From Fimbriimonas planktonicus (GTDB lineage: Bacteria > Armatimonadota > Fimbriimonadia > Fimbriimonadales > Fimbriimonadaceae), in the NCBI GenBank assembly GCA_965234685.1, contig OZ248539.1, forward strand, positions 2,170,001-2,234,000: a stretch of 64,000 bases of DNA, read 5' to 3'. A model generated the notes under the pieces. The model was not told the origin of the DNA. It worked only from the letters and a program-made list of their open reading frames with translations, and did no database searches. The position numbers were made by a program, and so were the translations under genes. Below, piece after piece: positions 1-8,341 of this stretch. The first letter of the stretch is position 1, and each line of letters starts with the position of its first letter.

Positions 1-400
1 AGCTGGTGATCCAAGCCCAAGTGTAGGTGTACGGCTCGTATGGGTAGTACGGGTCGAGGTAGGTTCGGTTGTAGTTATTGATCTCAGGGATCGTCTTATC
101 GAAGTAGATCGACTGGTTCTTGATGTATGGGAAGGTTCGACCAACCCAGGTGTTGTTGTAGTGGTAAACGTTCGGCTCAACCGATGCGTTTTCAACCCAA
201 CCATAGTTAGGAACCGCCATGTCGTCGAAGTCGGTCGAGTACATCTGGAGACCGAGGGCAACCTGCTTCAGACCCGAGAGGGAAGACGTGATCTTCGCTG
301 CAGACTTGGCCTGCGCAAATACTGGGAATAGGATCGCCGCAAGAATTGCGATGATCGCGATGACGACCAAAAGTTCAATAAGAGTAAAAGCGCGTCGCAT
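1..400 (-). CDS. Type II secretion/DUF1559-like prepilin (3' end outside window)
   Basis: The first 133 residues of a pseudopilin-like protein are visible. The N-terminus MRRAFTLIELLVVIAIIAIL is the class III prepilin signal: a short basic leader, the peptidase site before a Phe-Thr-Leu-Ile-Glu core, then one long hydrophobic helix that anchors the protein in the membrane and packs in the pilus. The next part (AKSAAKITSSLSGLKQVALGLQMYSTDFDD) matches the DUF1559-type prepilins that are abundant in Planctomycetota and Armatimonadota, followed by a Tyr/Asn-rich region. A GGAG ribosome site lies 7 nt before the ATG, and a TACAAT hexamer lies at 417-422. The C-terminus runs off the left edge. The family is confident; the specific role is unknown. 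Confidence 0.85.
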   Translation of the reverse strand, partial: MRRAFTLIELLVVIAIIAILAAILFPVFAQAKSAAKITSSLSGLKQVALGLQMYSTDFDDMAVPNYGWVENASVEPNVYHYNNTWVGRTFPYIKNQSIYFDKTIPEINNYNRTYLDPYYPYEPYTYTWAWITS

Positions 401-465
401 AACAAGCTCCGTCCAAATTGTACGAACCCCGCATTAAGTCAAGGTTAAGAACTGAACGTAAAATA

Positions 466-2244
466 CTAGGTTTTTCGGGTCCACTTGCCCACGGCTTCGC
501 GAAGCCGTTCTAACCCATCAGAGACCGAAACGACCTCCGTGTCGATCACCAAATCGGGAGCTTCTGGCTCCTCGTACGCCGCCGTGATTCCCGTGAAATT
601 GGAGATTTCGCCGGCTCGTGCCTTTGCATAAAGCCCCTTGACATCCCGCAAGGCGACCGTTTCCAGCGAACACCGGACAAACACTTCCCGAAACGGCTCG
701 CCCACGATCGATCGCGCCAATTCCCGCTGATGCCGCATCGGCGAAATCAACGAGCAAACGACCGTCAATCCCTGTCCTGCCAGCACCTTCGCGAGCTCCG
801 CAACGCGACGAATGTTCTCCGTCCGGTCCGCTTCTGAGAATCCAAGATCGGAGTTCATCCCCGCCCGAAGGGCGTCTCCGTCCAAAATCACAACCCCGGC
901 TCGGCCGCGGGCAAACGCCTCGGCCAAAGTCGACTTCCCGGCCCCACTCAGGCCCGTCATCCAAAGAACCAATCCGTCAGCACTCGCTATGACCTGCTCG
1001 CTCGAAATCCGCGTGACTACCCCGGCCCCGAAGGTCTCGTTGCTAACCGGGTCGACCAGCAGAAACGCCCCCGTAGCTCGGTTCCGATCGTACAAGTCAA
1101 CAGAAACAGGCGAAGAGGTCTGAAGCACGAGCCGGCCAATCTCGTTTAAACCTAACGTCGAGACGTACTCACGGTGCAGCGTCTCAGGGTTGATTCGGTA
1201 GACCAGTTCTGAAATCATTCCAGCTTGCGACTGGGTACCTGCTATCACCTGGATTGGAGTTGAAAGATCAAGCGCGCGGTCCGACATCCAGCAAACCGTT
1301 CCTTCGAAAGTGGTCGTCACCGGGGAGGGATTCCGCGACCGCACGAGCGTCTGCCCGCGCACCAAGTCCAGTTCATCCTCGAGCTCCATCACGATCGGCT
1401 GGCCGGTGGTTGCTTCCGAGATCGAGCCGTCCGCCGTCGAGAGGGCTTTCACTCGAGAGTTCTGTCCACCGGGGAGCGCCGTAACCTCGTCGCCCACCCG
1501 AATTGACCCCGAAACCGGCGTCCCGGCGTACCCCCGAAAATTCGCTGACGGCCGAATGGCAAGCTGAATTGGGAATCGAAATTCAACCGGAGTCTGGCGC
1601 GGCGAAAGCTCAACCGAATCCAGATACTCCAGCACCGACGGCCCGGAATACCACGGCATCAAGTCGCTGCGGGTCACAAGGTTCGTGCCGGCCAAAGCAC
1701 TGATGGGCATGAAGCGTAGGTCCGCAAATTCCAACTTTGTAACGTACCGACGGATCTCATCCACCCACTTTTCGTACTGGGCTGAGACATATGCGACCAA
1801 GTCCATCTTGTTGATCAAGATCAGCACGTGCGGAACCCGAAGGAGGGAAACGATGAACGCGTGCCGGAAGGTTTGCACGGTCGGCCCCTTCTTTGCGTCC
1901 ACCAATAGAATCGCCACGTCGGCGGTCGAAGCCCCGGTGAACATGTTCCGCGTGTACTGCGCGTGACCGGGCGTATCCGCCAGCAGGAATCGCCGCCGCT
2001 CGGTGGCGAAGTGCCGATACGCCACGTCGATCGTGATCTTCTGACTCCGCTCCGCGCGCAAGCCATCGGTGAGCAACGCCAGGTTCACGTCGGTTTCACC
2101 GGTTTGCAGACTCGCTTTCTCAATTGCCTCGTACTGATCAGTCAGAATCGCGCCGCATTCAAAGAGGAGTCGCCCCAGGAAAGTGCTCTTTCCATCGTCC
2201 ACGCTTCCCGCCGTCGCGACGCGAACCAAGGGTCGCGAATCCAT
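466..2244 (-). CDS. cysNC: Bifunctional sulfate adenylyltransferase large subunit / APS kinase (CysN-CysC fusion)
   Basis: A 592-residue cytoplasmic enzyme of sulfate assimilation. The N-terminal part is an EF-Tu-like GTPase: G1 GSVDDGKST at residues 13-21, DTPGH around 90, NKMD around 145, followed by two beta-barrel domains. With CysD it makes adenosine phosphosulfate (APS) from sulfate and ATP. The C-terminal part (from about residue 425) is APS kinase, with P-loop GLSGAGKST at 431-439 and an ILDGD motif; it makes PAPS. Its start codon overlaps the cysD stop in TGATG, so the two are translationally coupled. The length is slightly short for the family (usually about 610-640), but all core motifs are present. 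Confidence 0.95.
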   Translation of the reverse strand: MDSRPLVRVATAGSVDDGKSTFLGRLLFECGAILTDQYEAIEKASLQTGETDVNLALLTDGLRAERSQKITIDVAYRHFATERRRFLLADTPGHAQYTRNMFTGASTADVAILLVDAKKGPTVQTFRHAFIVSLLRVPHVLILINKMDLVAYVSAQYEKWVDEIRRYVTKLEFADLRFMPISALAGTNLVTRSDLMPWYSGPSVLEYLDSVELSPRQTPVEFRFPIQLAIRPSANFRGYAGTPVSGSIRVGDEVTALPGGQNSRVKALSTADGSISEATTGQPIVMELEDELDLVRGQTLVRSRNPSPVTTTFEGTVCWMSDRALDLSTPIQVIAGTQSQAGMISELVYRINPETLHREYVSTLGLNEIGRLVLQTSSPVSVDLYDRNRATGAFLLVDPVSNETFGAGVVTRISSEQVIASADGLVLWMTGLSGAGKSTLAEAFARGRAGVVILDGDALRAGMNSDLGFSEADRTENIRRVAELAKVLAGQGLTVVCSLISPMRHQRELARSIVGEPFREVFVRCSLETVALRDVKGLYAKARAGEISNFTGITAAYEEPEAPDLVIDTEVVSVSDGLERLREAVGKWTRKT

Positions 2245-3143
2245 CAGAAGTACCCCTGCAACTTGCGGTCTTCCATCGCCGCATCCGATCGCTGATCGTC
2301 CGCCCTTGTGCTCCGTTCGGTTCGGCGCGAGGCTCGGACTTCATCAATCACTTCCTCAATCGTGGTGGCCGAGCTATCGATGGCTCCGGTACAAGTTGCG
2401 TCGCCGACGGTCCGGAACCGAACCGTTCGCACCTCTGGCGCATCGCCGGGCTGCAAAGTGACGAAAGGGGTCACGCCGAGCCAGACCGACCCGCGCCGGA
2501 CGACCTCTCGCTCATGCGCAAAGTAGATATCGGGCACCGCCAGGTCGTACTTCTGGATGAACTCCCAAACGTCTAGCTCGGTCCAGTTGCTCAACGGGAA
2601 GACCCGAAAATGCTCGCCATGCTTCTTGCGGGCGTTGATTAGCCGCCAAACCTCGGGCCGCTGCTTTCGAGGGTCCCATTGGCCGAAAGGGTTGCGGTGG
2701 CTGAAGAACCTCTCCTTCGCCCTGGCTTTTTCCTCGTCGCGCCGAGCGCCGCCGATTGCGGCATCCAAACGGAATTCAGCGATAGCGTCCAGCAGGGTTA
2801 CGGTCTGTAAGCCGTTCCGGCTGGCATTCGGGCCAACTTCGTCCTGCACTCGCCCCGCATCGATGCTTGCCTGAACCGTCCGCACCTGTAGGTCAAAGCC
2901 GTTCTCGGCAGCAAAGCGATCCCGAAAAACAAGGGTCTCCGGAAAGTTGTGCCCGGTATCCACGTGCAGCAAAAAGAACGGAGGCGAAGCAGGCCAAAAA
3001 GCCCGCTTCGCCAAATGCGCCACCACGATGCTGTCCTTTCCACCCGAAAATAGAATCGCGACGCGATCAAAGTTTGCGGCGGCCTCGCGAAGCATGTAGA
3101 TTGCTTCCGCTTCCAACTCCTCGAGGCCCGACTTTAGCACCAT
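2244..3143 (-). CDS. cysD: Sulfate adenylyltransferase small subunit
   Basis: A 299-residue member of the PAPS reductase/ATP sulfurylase superfamily, and the catalytic partner of CysN. The PP-loop SGGKDS (residues 33-38) binds the ATP pyrophosphate. The conserved stretches HVDTGHNFPET, GGARRDEEKARAKER and FPLSNWTELDVWEF are all present. It is the first gene of a two-gene operon with cysNC. A promoter-like TTGGAC (3175-3180) and TACTGT (3151-3156) are separated by 18 bp, and TACTGT ends 7 nt before the ATG, so the transcript may be leaderless. No sulfate transporter or reductase lies next to it here. Confidence 0.95.
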   Translation of the reverse strand: MVLKSGLEELEAEAIYMLREAAANFDRVAILFSGGKDSIVVAHLAKRAFWPASPPFFLLHVDTGHNFPETLVFRDRFAAENGFDLQVRTVQASIDAGRVQDEVGPNASRNGLQTVTLLDAIAEFRLDAAIGGARRDEEKARAKERFFSHRNPFGQWDPRKQRPEVWRLINARKKHGEHFRVFPLSNWTELDVWEFIQKYDLAVPDIYFAHEREVVRRGSVWLGVTPFVTLQPGDAPEVRTVRFRTVGDATCTGAIDSSATTIEEVIDEVRASRRTERSTRADDQRSDAAMEDRKLQGYF

Positions 3144-3150
3144 GAATCGA

Positions 3151-3180
3151 ACAGTAGGTTAGCCGATCTAGAGCGTCCAA
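3151..3180 (-). promoter_or_regulatory. Putative cysD promoter (leaderless type)
   Basis: On the minus strand, TTGGAC lies 18 bp upstream of TACTGT. The -10-like hexamer ends 7 nt before the cysD ATG, so transcription would start at or next to the start codon. The -35 element lies in the last codons of the upstream oxidoreductase gene. Inferred from sequence only. Confidence 0.4.
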
Positions 3181-4481
3181 CCGGCACGATAGGCTGGCTT
3201 AATCAGCGAATCGTATTCGTTCGTGCCCTTCACTGCCATCTTCTTCGCGTCGTACTCCAGCCTTGGACCGTTCGCCCAAACGGCAAGGTTGCCCAGCAGA
3301 ACCATTTCCGTGAGTGGTCCGCTGTAGTTGGGAATGTTCGACATCGGTGCCACTCCGCCCTCGGCAGCGAGGAACAACTCCGCCATGTGCCCTGGAGACT
3401 TTATAAACTCAACGCTCGGCATTGGAGCGCCACCGAGGATCGTCGTGCGAACGCCGTACTCGTTGGCGCAGACCAACGTGGCCTTTTCGCAAACGATGAT
3501 CATGCCATTCGCACCGAACTTCACTCCCGGCGCTAGTTCCTGAGCCGGTAGCTTGCCGCCGTCGTACCAGTGCAGGTTCACTGCCGGTCGATTTCGGTTC
3601 GCCGCGAACTCGTACTTCACGATGCTCCAGAGCGGATAGCTGTCCTTGTTGTGGCCCGAAGTCTCCGCCTGAACCGCCACCGGATTGTTCAAGTCCAGCG
3701 CCATGTACGGAAGGTTCATGTTGTGGCAGCCAATGTCGCCCAGCGCGCCGCTACCAAACTCCCACCAGCCGCGCCAAGCGAACGGGTGATACCCCTCGGC
3801 ATAAGGTCGCTCTGGGGAAGGTCCGAGCCAAAGGTCAAAATCAACCTGCTTTGGCTGTTCCTTCGGAGCCGGTCGGCTCACTCCCTGGGGCCAATAGTTG
3901 CCGGCCCGGTTGGTCCAGCAGTGAATCTCTTTGACCTCACCAAAAGCCTTGCTCCGAATCAGGTTGGCGACTTGTCGGACGGAGTCATCGGAGGTCGACT
4001 GATTGCCCATCTGGGTGTGCACCCGATGCTTCTTCGCCAGTTCAGCCAACCGTCGCGCCTCAAAAATGGTGCGGGTCAATGGCTTTTCGCAATAAACGTG
4101 CTTGCCAAGTTTCATCGCCATTGCGGCGGCTGGAGCATGAGTGTGGTCCGGCGTGCTGACGATAACGACATCAAGGTCCTTGTCGAGCTTCTCCAAAAGC
4201 TCACGGAAGTCCGTAAAGGTGGTTGCCCGGGGATATTCGATCAGAGCCTTCGCGCGCCGATCTGCATCGACATCGCACAGGGCAATGACATCGCCAAGCT
4301 TCGCTGCCGAAGCCAAGTTCGCGCCGCCGCGGCCACCGATGCCAATGCAGGCGACCCGGAGCTTATCGCCCTTCTTGCGCGTGCCCGACTGCTCGGCTCG
4401 CGCCGCCAGCGGCATAGCAAGCGTAATTCCGGCCGCCCCGGCAAGCTTCAATAGATCGCGACGTGAGGTTTCTTGCGACAT
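3168..4481 (-). CDS. Tat-exported Gfo/Idh/MocA family oxidoreductase
   Basis: A 437-residue NAD(P)-dependent dehydrogenase-like protein. The N-terminus SRRDLLKLAGAAG is a twin-arginine signal followed by AMPLAARA, so the folded protein is probably exported with its cofactor. The Rossmann motif (VACIGIGGRGG) is at about residues 43-53, and the family signature EKPLT follows HVYC near residue 133. The C-terminal half is the alpha/beta substrate domain (GDIGCHNMNLPYMAL). Families of this kind act on sugars or glycosides; the substrate cannot be read from the sequence. It is transcribed separately from cysD, with only 24 bp between them. TAAACT lies 9 nt before its ATG. Confidence 0.9.
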   Translation of the reverse strand: MSQETSRRDLLKLAGAAGITLAMPLAARAEQSGTRKKGDKLRVACIGIGGRGGANLASAAKLGDVIALCDVDADRRAKALIEYPRATTFTDFRELLEKLDKDLDVVIVSTPDHTHAPAAAMAMKLGKHVYCEKPLTRTIFEARRLAELAKKHRVHTQMGNQSTSDDSVRQVANLIRSKAFGEVKEIHCWTNRAGNYWPQGVSRPAPKEQPKQVDFDLWLGPSPERPYAEGYHPFAWRGWWEFGSGALGDIGCHNMNLPYMALDLNNPVAVQAETSGHNKDSYPLWSIVKYEFAANRNRPAVNLHWYDGGKLPAQELAPGVKFGANGMIIVCEKATLVCANEYGVRTTILGGAPMPSVEFIKSPGHMAELFLAAEGGVAPMSNIPNYSGPLTEMVLLGNLAVWANGPRLEYDAKKMAVKGTNEYDSLIKPAYRAGWTL

Positions 4482-4513
4482 AGCGGAGGCAGTTTAGCGG
4501 GAACGGAGAAAAT

Positions 4514-4885
4514 TTACGAGGGAGAAAGCGAGAGTTCTCGCAAGTCTGAGATGGCCTCAAGCGATTCCGCCTCGGTTTCCGGCCAAATTTCGTATGCGCC
4601 CGCATCGAAAAACTGTCCGTCCAGGATCGTCCAGCGACCGCTAATCATTTGTCCATCCCACTTGCCCGTGTAACGAACCTGCCAGAACATGTAGTTCTTT
4701 ATCAGAAACACATCCTCGCCGTCGTACTCGCCAGTGACCCCAAAGCCGCCGCTCTTGTCCGACCCCTCACCCGAAATTTCACCCGCGCCGAATCGCAGGG
4801 TCATACGCTGATGCCCCTTTTCTGGCCCCTGGATCCACCAACCGATCCAGGGCCCACTTTTCGATTCTAAGCTTCCATCCGCCAC
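4514..4885 (-). CDS. Small conserved-looking protein of unknown function
   Basis: I do not recognise this family. The reading frame is open from 4951 (a TTG), but a GTG at 4885 is the better start: it gives 123 residues, and TACACT lies 6 nt upstream with TTGTCT 18 bp further up. The protein is Trp/Gly-rich and has no signal peptide or membrane helix. It has alternating polar and aromatic strands (ITGEYDG, KNYMFWQVRYTGKWDGQMISGRW), as in a small beta-sheet or lipocalin-like fold, and an acidic tail. It sits between two genes read in opposite directions and has no obvious operon partner. Confidence 0.6.
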   Translation of the reverse strand: MADGSLESKSGPWIGWWIQGPEKGHQRMTLRFGAGEISGEGSDKSGGFGVTGEYDGEDVFLIKNYMFWQVRYTGKWDGQMISGRWTILDGQFFDAGAYEIWPETEAESLEAISDLRELSLSPS

Positions 4886-5073
4886 CTGATTAGTGTACGA
4901 GACTAGGACTTTTGCAGACAATCGGAACACCAGAAAGGGCAACGCGGTCAATTAACCATCGGCTAACTGCCGGTGACAGAAGCATAACTCCTCCTCCTAG
5001 ACTTGCTCCGCAGCCGCCCCCCGGCTCGGAGCAGTCTTACTTTGGGCCGCCGGAGATTTTGGTAACGTGAGCC

Positions 5074-5805
5074 ATGGCCCTGCTGGATCTCTGCTACTAC
5101 AGTCATGCCCTTGGCATGCAAACCGCCGCAACCGTCATCTTGCCGCAAGACTCCCCCGGCCCATACCAAGTCATGTTCTTGCTTCATGGCCGGAGCGATG
5201 ACCACACCATCTGGACCCGTCGCACCAGCATCGAGCGCTACGTCGAGGGACTTCCCCTCATCGTCGTCATGCCGAACGGTCACCGTGGCTTTTATGTAGA
5301 CATGGATAACGGCTACCCCTACGGCAAAGCCGTCGGAGAAGAACTCCCCGCACTCATCCGAAATTGGTTCTCGACCGTAGATGTGTGGAGCATCACCGGT
5401 CTATCGATGGGCGGGTACGGCGCGCTCCGCACTGCCTTCAACTATCCAGATCTCTTCAAGTCGGCAGTCTCCCACTCCGGCGCCCTCATCAAGTTCGGCG
5501 AAGGCATCGCCCTCGACCGATCCCAAGAAGACCTCGAGTGGTACCGAACCTTCGGCACCGCACCCCACGGTGGTCCAAATGATCTGTTCCAGCTCGCAGA
5601 AACGCACAAGGACCAGATCAAGATCCGCATCGACTGCGGAACCGAAGATTTCCTTCTAGAAGAAAATCGCCGCTACACCGCCCACCTAAACGAAATTGGG
5701 TACGAGCACGAATACGAGGAGTTCCCCGGCAGCCACGAGTGGGGCTACTGGGATACCCACGTCCAAGAGGCGATCGCCTTCCACCGGAAAAACCTAAACT
5801 TCTGA
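5074..5805 (+). CDS. Alpha/beta hydrolase, esterase D / acetyl esterase-like
   Basis: A 243-residue cytoplasmic serine hydrolase. It has the oxyanion/strand region VMFLLHGRSDDHTIW, the nucleophile elbow GLSMGGYG, an acidic residue in CGTEDFLLEEN and the catalytic His in PGSHEWGYW. This layout matches the esterase D/S-formylglutathione hydrolase and xylan acetyl/feruloyl esterase group (PF00756). The substrate is uncertain; given the glycosidases in the window, a sugar ester is plausible. TAACGT ends 5 nt before the ATG and there is no ribosome site, suggesting a leaderless message. Confidence 0.88.
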   Translation: MALLDLCYYSHALGMQTAATVILPQDSPGPYQVMFLLHGRSDDHTIWTRRTSIERYVEGLPLIVVMPNGHRGFYVDMDNGYPYGKAVGEELPALIRNWFSTVDVWSITGLSMGGYGALRTAFNYPDLFKSAVSHSGALIKFGEGIALDRSQEDLEWYRTFGTAPHGGPNDLFQLAETHKDQIKIRIDCGTEDFLLEENRRYTAHLNEIGYEHEYEEFPGSHEWGYWDTHVQEAIAFHRKNLNF

Positions 5806-5834
5806 TAAAAATTTTTCGAAAGGCGACGAAATCT

Positions 5835-5863
5835 TTGGCTTTTTCGGAAAAGTGATGTATAGT
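5835..5863 (+). promoter_or_regulatory. Putative promoter of the ilv leader and operon
   Basis: TTGGCT (5835-5840) and TATAGT (5858-5863) are separated by exactly 17 bp, a good match to a housekeeping promoter. The predicted start near 5870 lies about 6 nt before the leader peptide ATG, so the leader RNA would begin almost at its reading frame. No ribosome site is visible. Confidence 0.55.
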
Positions 5864-5875
5864 CCTGCCGTTCCT

Positions 5876-5977
5876 ATGTCTTCCCAGGTCTTTGGAGTGC
5901 GCGTGGTTAGCCAGTACGAAGTATTGGTCGGCCTCCTTGCGCTCCTTGGTCTCCTCCTTATTATTGGACCGACCTAG
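5876..5977 (+). CDS. Leader peptide of the ilv operon (attenuation)
   Basis: A 33-codon frame, ATG to TAG. Sixteen of its residues are branched-chain: 6 Val, 8 Leu and 2 Ile. They are concentrated at the C-terminal end (GLLALLGLLLIIGPT). It has no homologous enzyme domain; its role is to report charged tRNA-Leu/Val/Ile to the transcribing polymerase. The last Leu/Ile codons (5951-5965) end 13 nt before the first antiterminator arm. The stop codon abuts that arm, so a ribosome that finishes would cover it and one stalled at Leu/Ile would leave it free. This follows the known logic of E. coli ilv and leu leaders; the peptide sequence itself is unlike ivbL as I remember it. Confidence 0.8.
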   Translation: MSSQVFGVRVVSQYEVLVGLLALLGLLLIIGPT

Positions 5978-5978
5978 T

Positions 5979-6014
5979 CCCGGGAAGCTAAAGAATGACT
6001 GAAGCCTTCCCGGG
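5979..6014 (+). promoter_or_regulatory. Antiterminator hairpin of the ilv attenuator
   Basis: CCCGGGAAG (5979-5987) pairs perfectly with CTTCCCGGG (6006-6014): nine base pairs around an 18-nt loop. The 3' arm is the same stretch that forms the 5' half of the terminator stem, so the two structures exclude each other. The 5' arm begins directly after the leader peptide stop codon. Confidence 0.75.
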
Positions 6015-6033
6015 AAACCGGGGAGGCTTTTTT
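6002..6033 (+). terminator. Intrinsic terminator of the ilv attenuator
   Basis: A 12-bp stem with one G-U pair: AAGCCTTCCCGG (6002-6013) with CCGGGGAGGCTT (6018-6029), closed by a GAAA tetraloop and followed by a T tract (6028-6033). It lies 90 nt upstream of ilvB and downstream of the leader peptide, so it is a regulated premature terminator and not the end of a gene. Confidence 0.85.
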
Positions 6034-6122
6034 GTTGGGTCCAGCAACGTCGCTGCGCTCAGCCGCCGAAGGTGGACACCTTCCCCGGTCCGGGTTGGGC
6101 AGCGGAAAAACGGACAATTTGT

Positions 6123-7850
6123 ATGCAATCTGAACAGACAGTAGCGCCAAGAAGCGGCGCCCAGATCGTGATGGAGGCGTTGGCCCTGCACGGTGTGGAC
6201 ATCATCTTCGGATACCCCGGAGGAGTGGTCTTGCCGCTCTACGACGAAATGACACGATGGCCCGCCATCCAACACGTTCTAGTTCGCCATGAGCAGTGTG
6301 CAGCGCACATGGCCGATGGCTACGCCCGCTCGACCGGCAAAGTCGGCGTTTGCCTCGCCACCAGCGGCCCCGGCGCCACCAACCTCGTCACCGGAATTGC
6401 CACCGCCATCATGGACAGCATTCCGATGGTCGCCATCACCGGCCAAGTCAACTCTTGGGCCGTCGGTACAGATGCCTTCCAAGAAACCGACATCCAAGGA
6501 ATCACCATTCCCATTACCAAGCACAACTATTTGGTGATGGACGTCGATGACCTACCGCACGCGCTGGTCGAAGCGTTCCACCTAGCCAATACCGGCCGAA
6601 AGGGCCCCGTGCTTGTCGACATTCCGAAGGACGTCTTCACCGCAATGTCCTCCGTTCCGTTCCCGACCGAAATTGTCCGTCGTGGATACCGCGCTTCCGC
6701 CGCGACCAACGACACCGCAGTTGAAGCCGCTGCCAAGTTAGTTGCAGAAGCTAAGAAGCCAGTGATCATCGCGGGTGCAGGCGTCGTTTGGTCAGAAACC
6801 AACCAAGCTCTTGCCGAGCTTGCCGAAAAGGCCGACCTCCCAATCATCAACTCCCTCCTCGGCCTCGGCAGCATCGATCGGCAAAACGAACGCAGCCTTG
6901 GCATGATGGGAATGCACGGCGAAGCCGTGGGCACCCTCGCCGTTCAAGAAGCCGACCTGCTGATCGGTATCGGAATCCGCTTCGATGACCGCCTCACCGG
7001 AAAGGTCGCCGGATTCGCGCCGAACGCGAAGATCATTCACTTCGACCTCGACCCCAGCGAGTTTGCCAAGGTCGTCGAAACCACCCTCTGCGTCCCCGGC
7101 GACCTGAGCGAGACCCTTCCCGCGTTCACCGCCGCCGTTGCACCGAAAGTCAACGAGGAATGGTGGGCCAAACTCCGCGGCTGGCAACAAGAATTCCCCC
7201 TCGTCGTTCCAGATTCCACCGGACTCATGGCCCGTCACGTCCTCCAGATGCTCGACCGCACCACCAACAGTGACGCCATCATCAGCACCGACGTCGGCCA
7301 GCACCAGATGTGGACCGCGCAGCTTTATCGCTTCAAGCGCCCCTTCCAGTGGCTCTCCAGCGGTGGGCTCGGCACCATGGGCTTCGGCTTCCCTGCTGCC
7401 ATGGGCGCGGCATTCGCTAATCCTAAGCAGGAAGTTTGGGCGGTCGTCGGCGACGGCGGGTTCCAGATGACCCTCCAAGAACTCCAAACCGCCGTCGAGC
7501 ACAAGCTCAACGTCAAGATTTGCCTTGTCAACAACGGCTACCTCGGCATGGTCCGCCAGTGGCAAGAACTGTTCTTCGACAACCGCTACAGCCACGTCGA
7601 AATGGGCAGCCCAGACTTCGGCAAGCTTGCCGAAGCATACGGCGTGACCTTCTTCCGCTGCTCCACTCGAGAAGATCTGGAGAACACCTTCGAGCAAGCC
7701 CGCGCCGCCGATGGCCCGGTCCTTGTGGAGTTCTTGGTGGAAATGGAAGAGAACGTCTTCCCGATGGTCCCCGCCGGAAAAGCCAACGACCAGGTGCAAA
7801 TGGACCCGGCCCTTCCGAAAGATAAAGCCCCGATGGGGATCCCAGCATGA
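6123..7850 (+). CDS. ilvB: Acetolactate synthase large (catalytic) subunit
   Basis: A 575-residue thiamin-diphosphate enzyme that makes acetolactate or acetohydroxybutyrate, the first common step to Val/Leu/Ile. The N-terminal domain shows FGYPGG, the catalytic Glu in VRHEQCAAHMADGYAR, and SGPGATN. The C-terminal ThDP/Mg motif runs from GDGGFQM to NNGYLGMV. The frame is open back to a GTG at 6072, but the ATG at 6123 gives the usual family start (MQSEQTVAPRSGAQIVMEAL). It is the first structural gene after the attenuator. Its stop overlaps the ilvN start (ATGA). Confidence 0.96.
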   Translation: MQSEQTVAPRSGAQIVMEALALHGVDIIFGYPGGVVLPLYDEMTRWPAIQHVLVRHEQCAAHMADGYARSTGKVGVCLATSGPGATNLVTGIATAIMDSIPMVAITGQVNSWAVGTDAFQETDIQGITIPITKHNYLVMDVDDLPHALVEAFHLANTGRKGPVLVDIPKDVFTAMSSVPFPTEIVRRGYRASAATNDTAVEAAAKLVAEAKKPVIIAGAGVVWSETNQALAELAEKADLPIINSLLGLGSIDRQNERSLGMMGMHGEAVGTLAVQEADLLIGIGIRFDDRLTGKVAGFAPNAKIIHFDLDPSEFAKVVETTLCVPGDLSETLPAFTAAVAPKVNEEWWAKLRGWQQEFPLVVPDSTGLMARHVLQMLDRTTNSDAIISTDVGQHQMWTAQLYRFKRPFQWLSSGGLGTMGFGFPAAMGAAFANPKQEVWAVVGDGGFQMTLQELQTAVEHKLNVKICLVNNGYLGMVRQWQELFFDNRYSHVEMGSPDFGKLAEAYGVTFFRCSTREDLENTFEQARAADGPVLVEFLVEMEENVFPMVPAGKANDQVQMDPALPKDKAPMGIPA

Positions 7851-8335
7851 GGCACACCCAAGAGCACACCGTCACCGCGCTCGTTCACAACGAGCACGGC
7901 ACTCTCAACCGCATGATCAGCCTCTTCCGACGCCGCGGCTTCTCGCTGAGTAGCCTCGCCGTCGGCGACTGCGAAGAGCCCGGTCTGAGCCGAATGTCCA
8001 TTGTCGTCAACGCTGACGACAACATGCTTCGCCAGTGCGTCATGCAGCTCGAAAAAGCGGTCGATGTCGTCTCCGTAGAGTCGCTTGACGGCAAGGAATA
8101 CGTTCACCGCGAACTCGCCTTCATCCAGGTAGACGCCCCGCCAGAAAAGCGATCCGAGATCATCGACATCTCGCGGGTGCTGAACTGCGAAATCGTTCAC
8201 CTCGGGCTAAAAACCATGACCGTTCAGGTCGTCGCCAACGCCCGCAAAATCCAAGGCCTAATCCGCCTTCTCGAACCTTACGGTATCAAGAAAATAGTTC
8301 GCTCTGGCACGGTTGCCATGAGCGCAGAGGAGTGA
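7847..8335 (+). CDS. ilvN: Acetolactate synthase small (regulatory) subunit
   Basis: A 162-residue regulatory subunit, normal for the family. It has an N-terminal ACT domain (HTVTALVHNEHGTLNRMISLFRRRGFSLSSLAVG), which binds valine in characterised enzymes, and a C-terminal ALS-SS domain (RELAFIQVDAPPEKRSEIIDIS...). Its start overlaps the ilvB stop by four bases, so both subunits are coupled in translation. The symbol follows the ilvBN convention; ilvH would be equally acceptable. Confidence 0.95.
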   Translation: MRHTQEHTVTALVHNEHGTLNRMISLFRRRGFSLSSLAVGDCEEPGLSRMSIVVNADDNMLRQCVMQLEKAVDVVSVESLDGKEYVHRELAFIQVDAPPEKRSEIIDISRVLNCEIVHLGLKTMTVQVVANARKIQGLIRLLEPYGIKKIVRSGTVAMSAEE

Positions 8336-8341
8336 TTCAAC

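Noticed and set aside
4963..5283. A 106-codon minus-strand frame covering the esterase start region
   Set aside because: No family resemblance; it overlaps the esterase N-terminus, which is well conserved.
6069..6082. Perfect inverted repeat AAGGTGGACACCTT just upstream of ilvB
   Set aside because: Too short and with too small a loop to argue for a separate control element; the attenuator upstream explains regulation.
6792..7799. A 335-codon minus-strand frame inside ilvB
   Set aside because: Gly/Glu/Val-rich shadow of an unambiguous acetolactate synthase gene.
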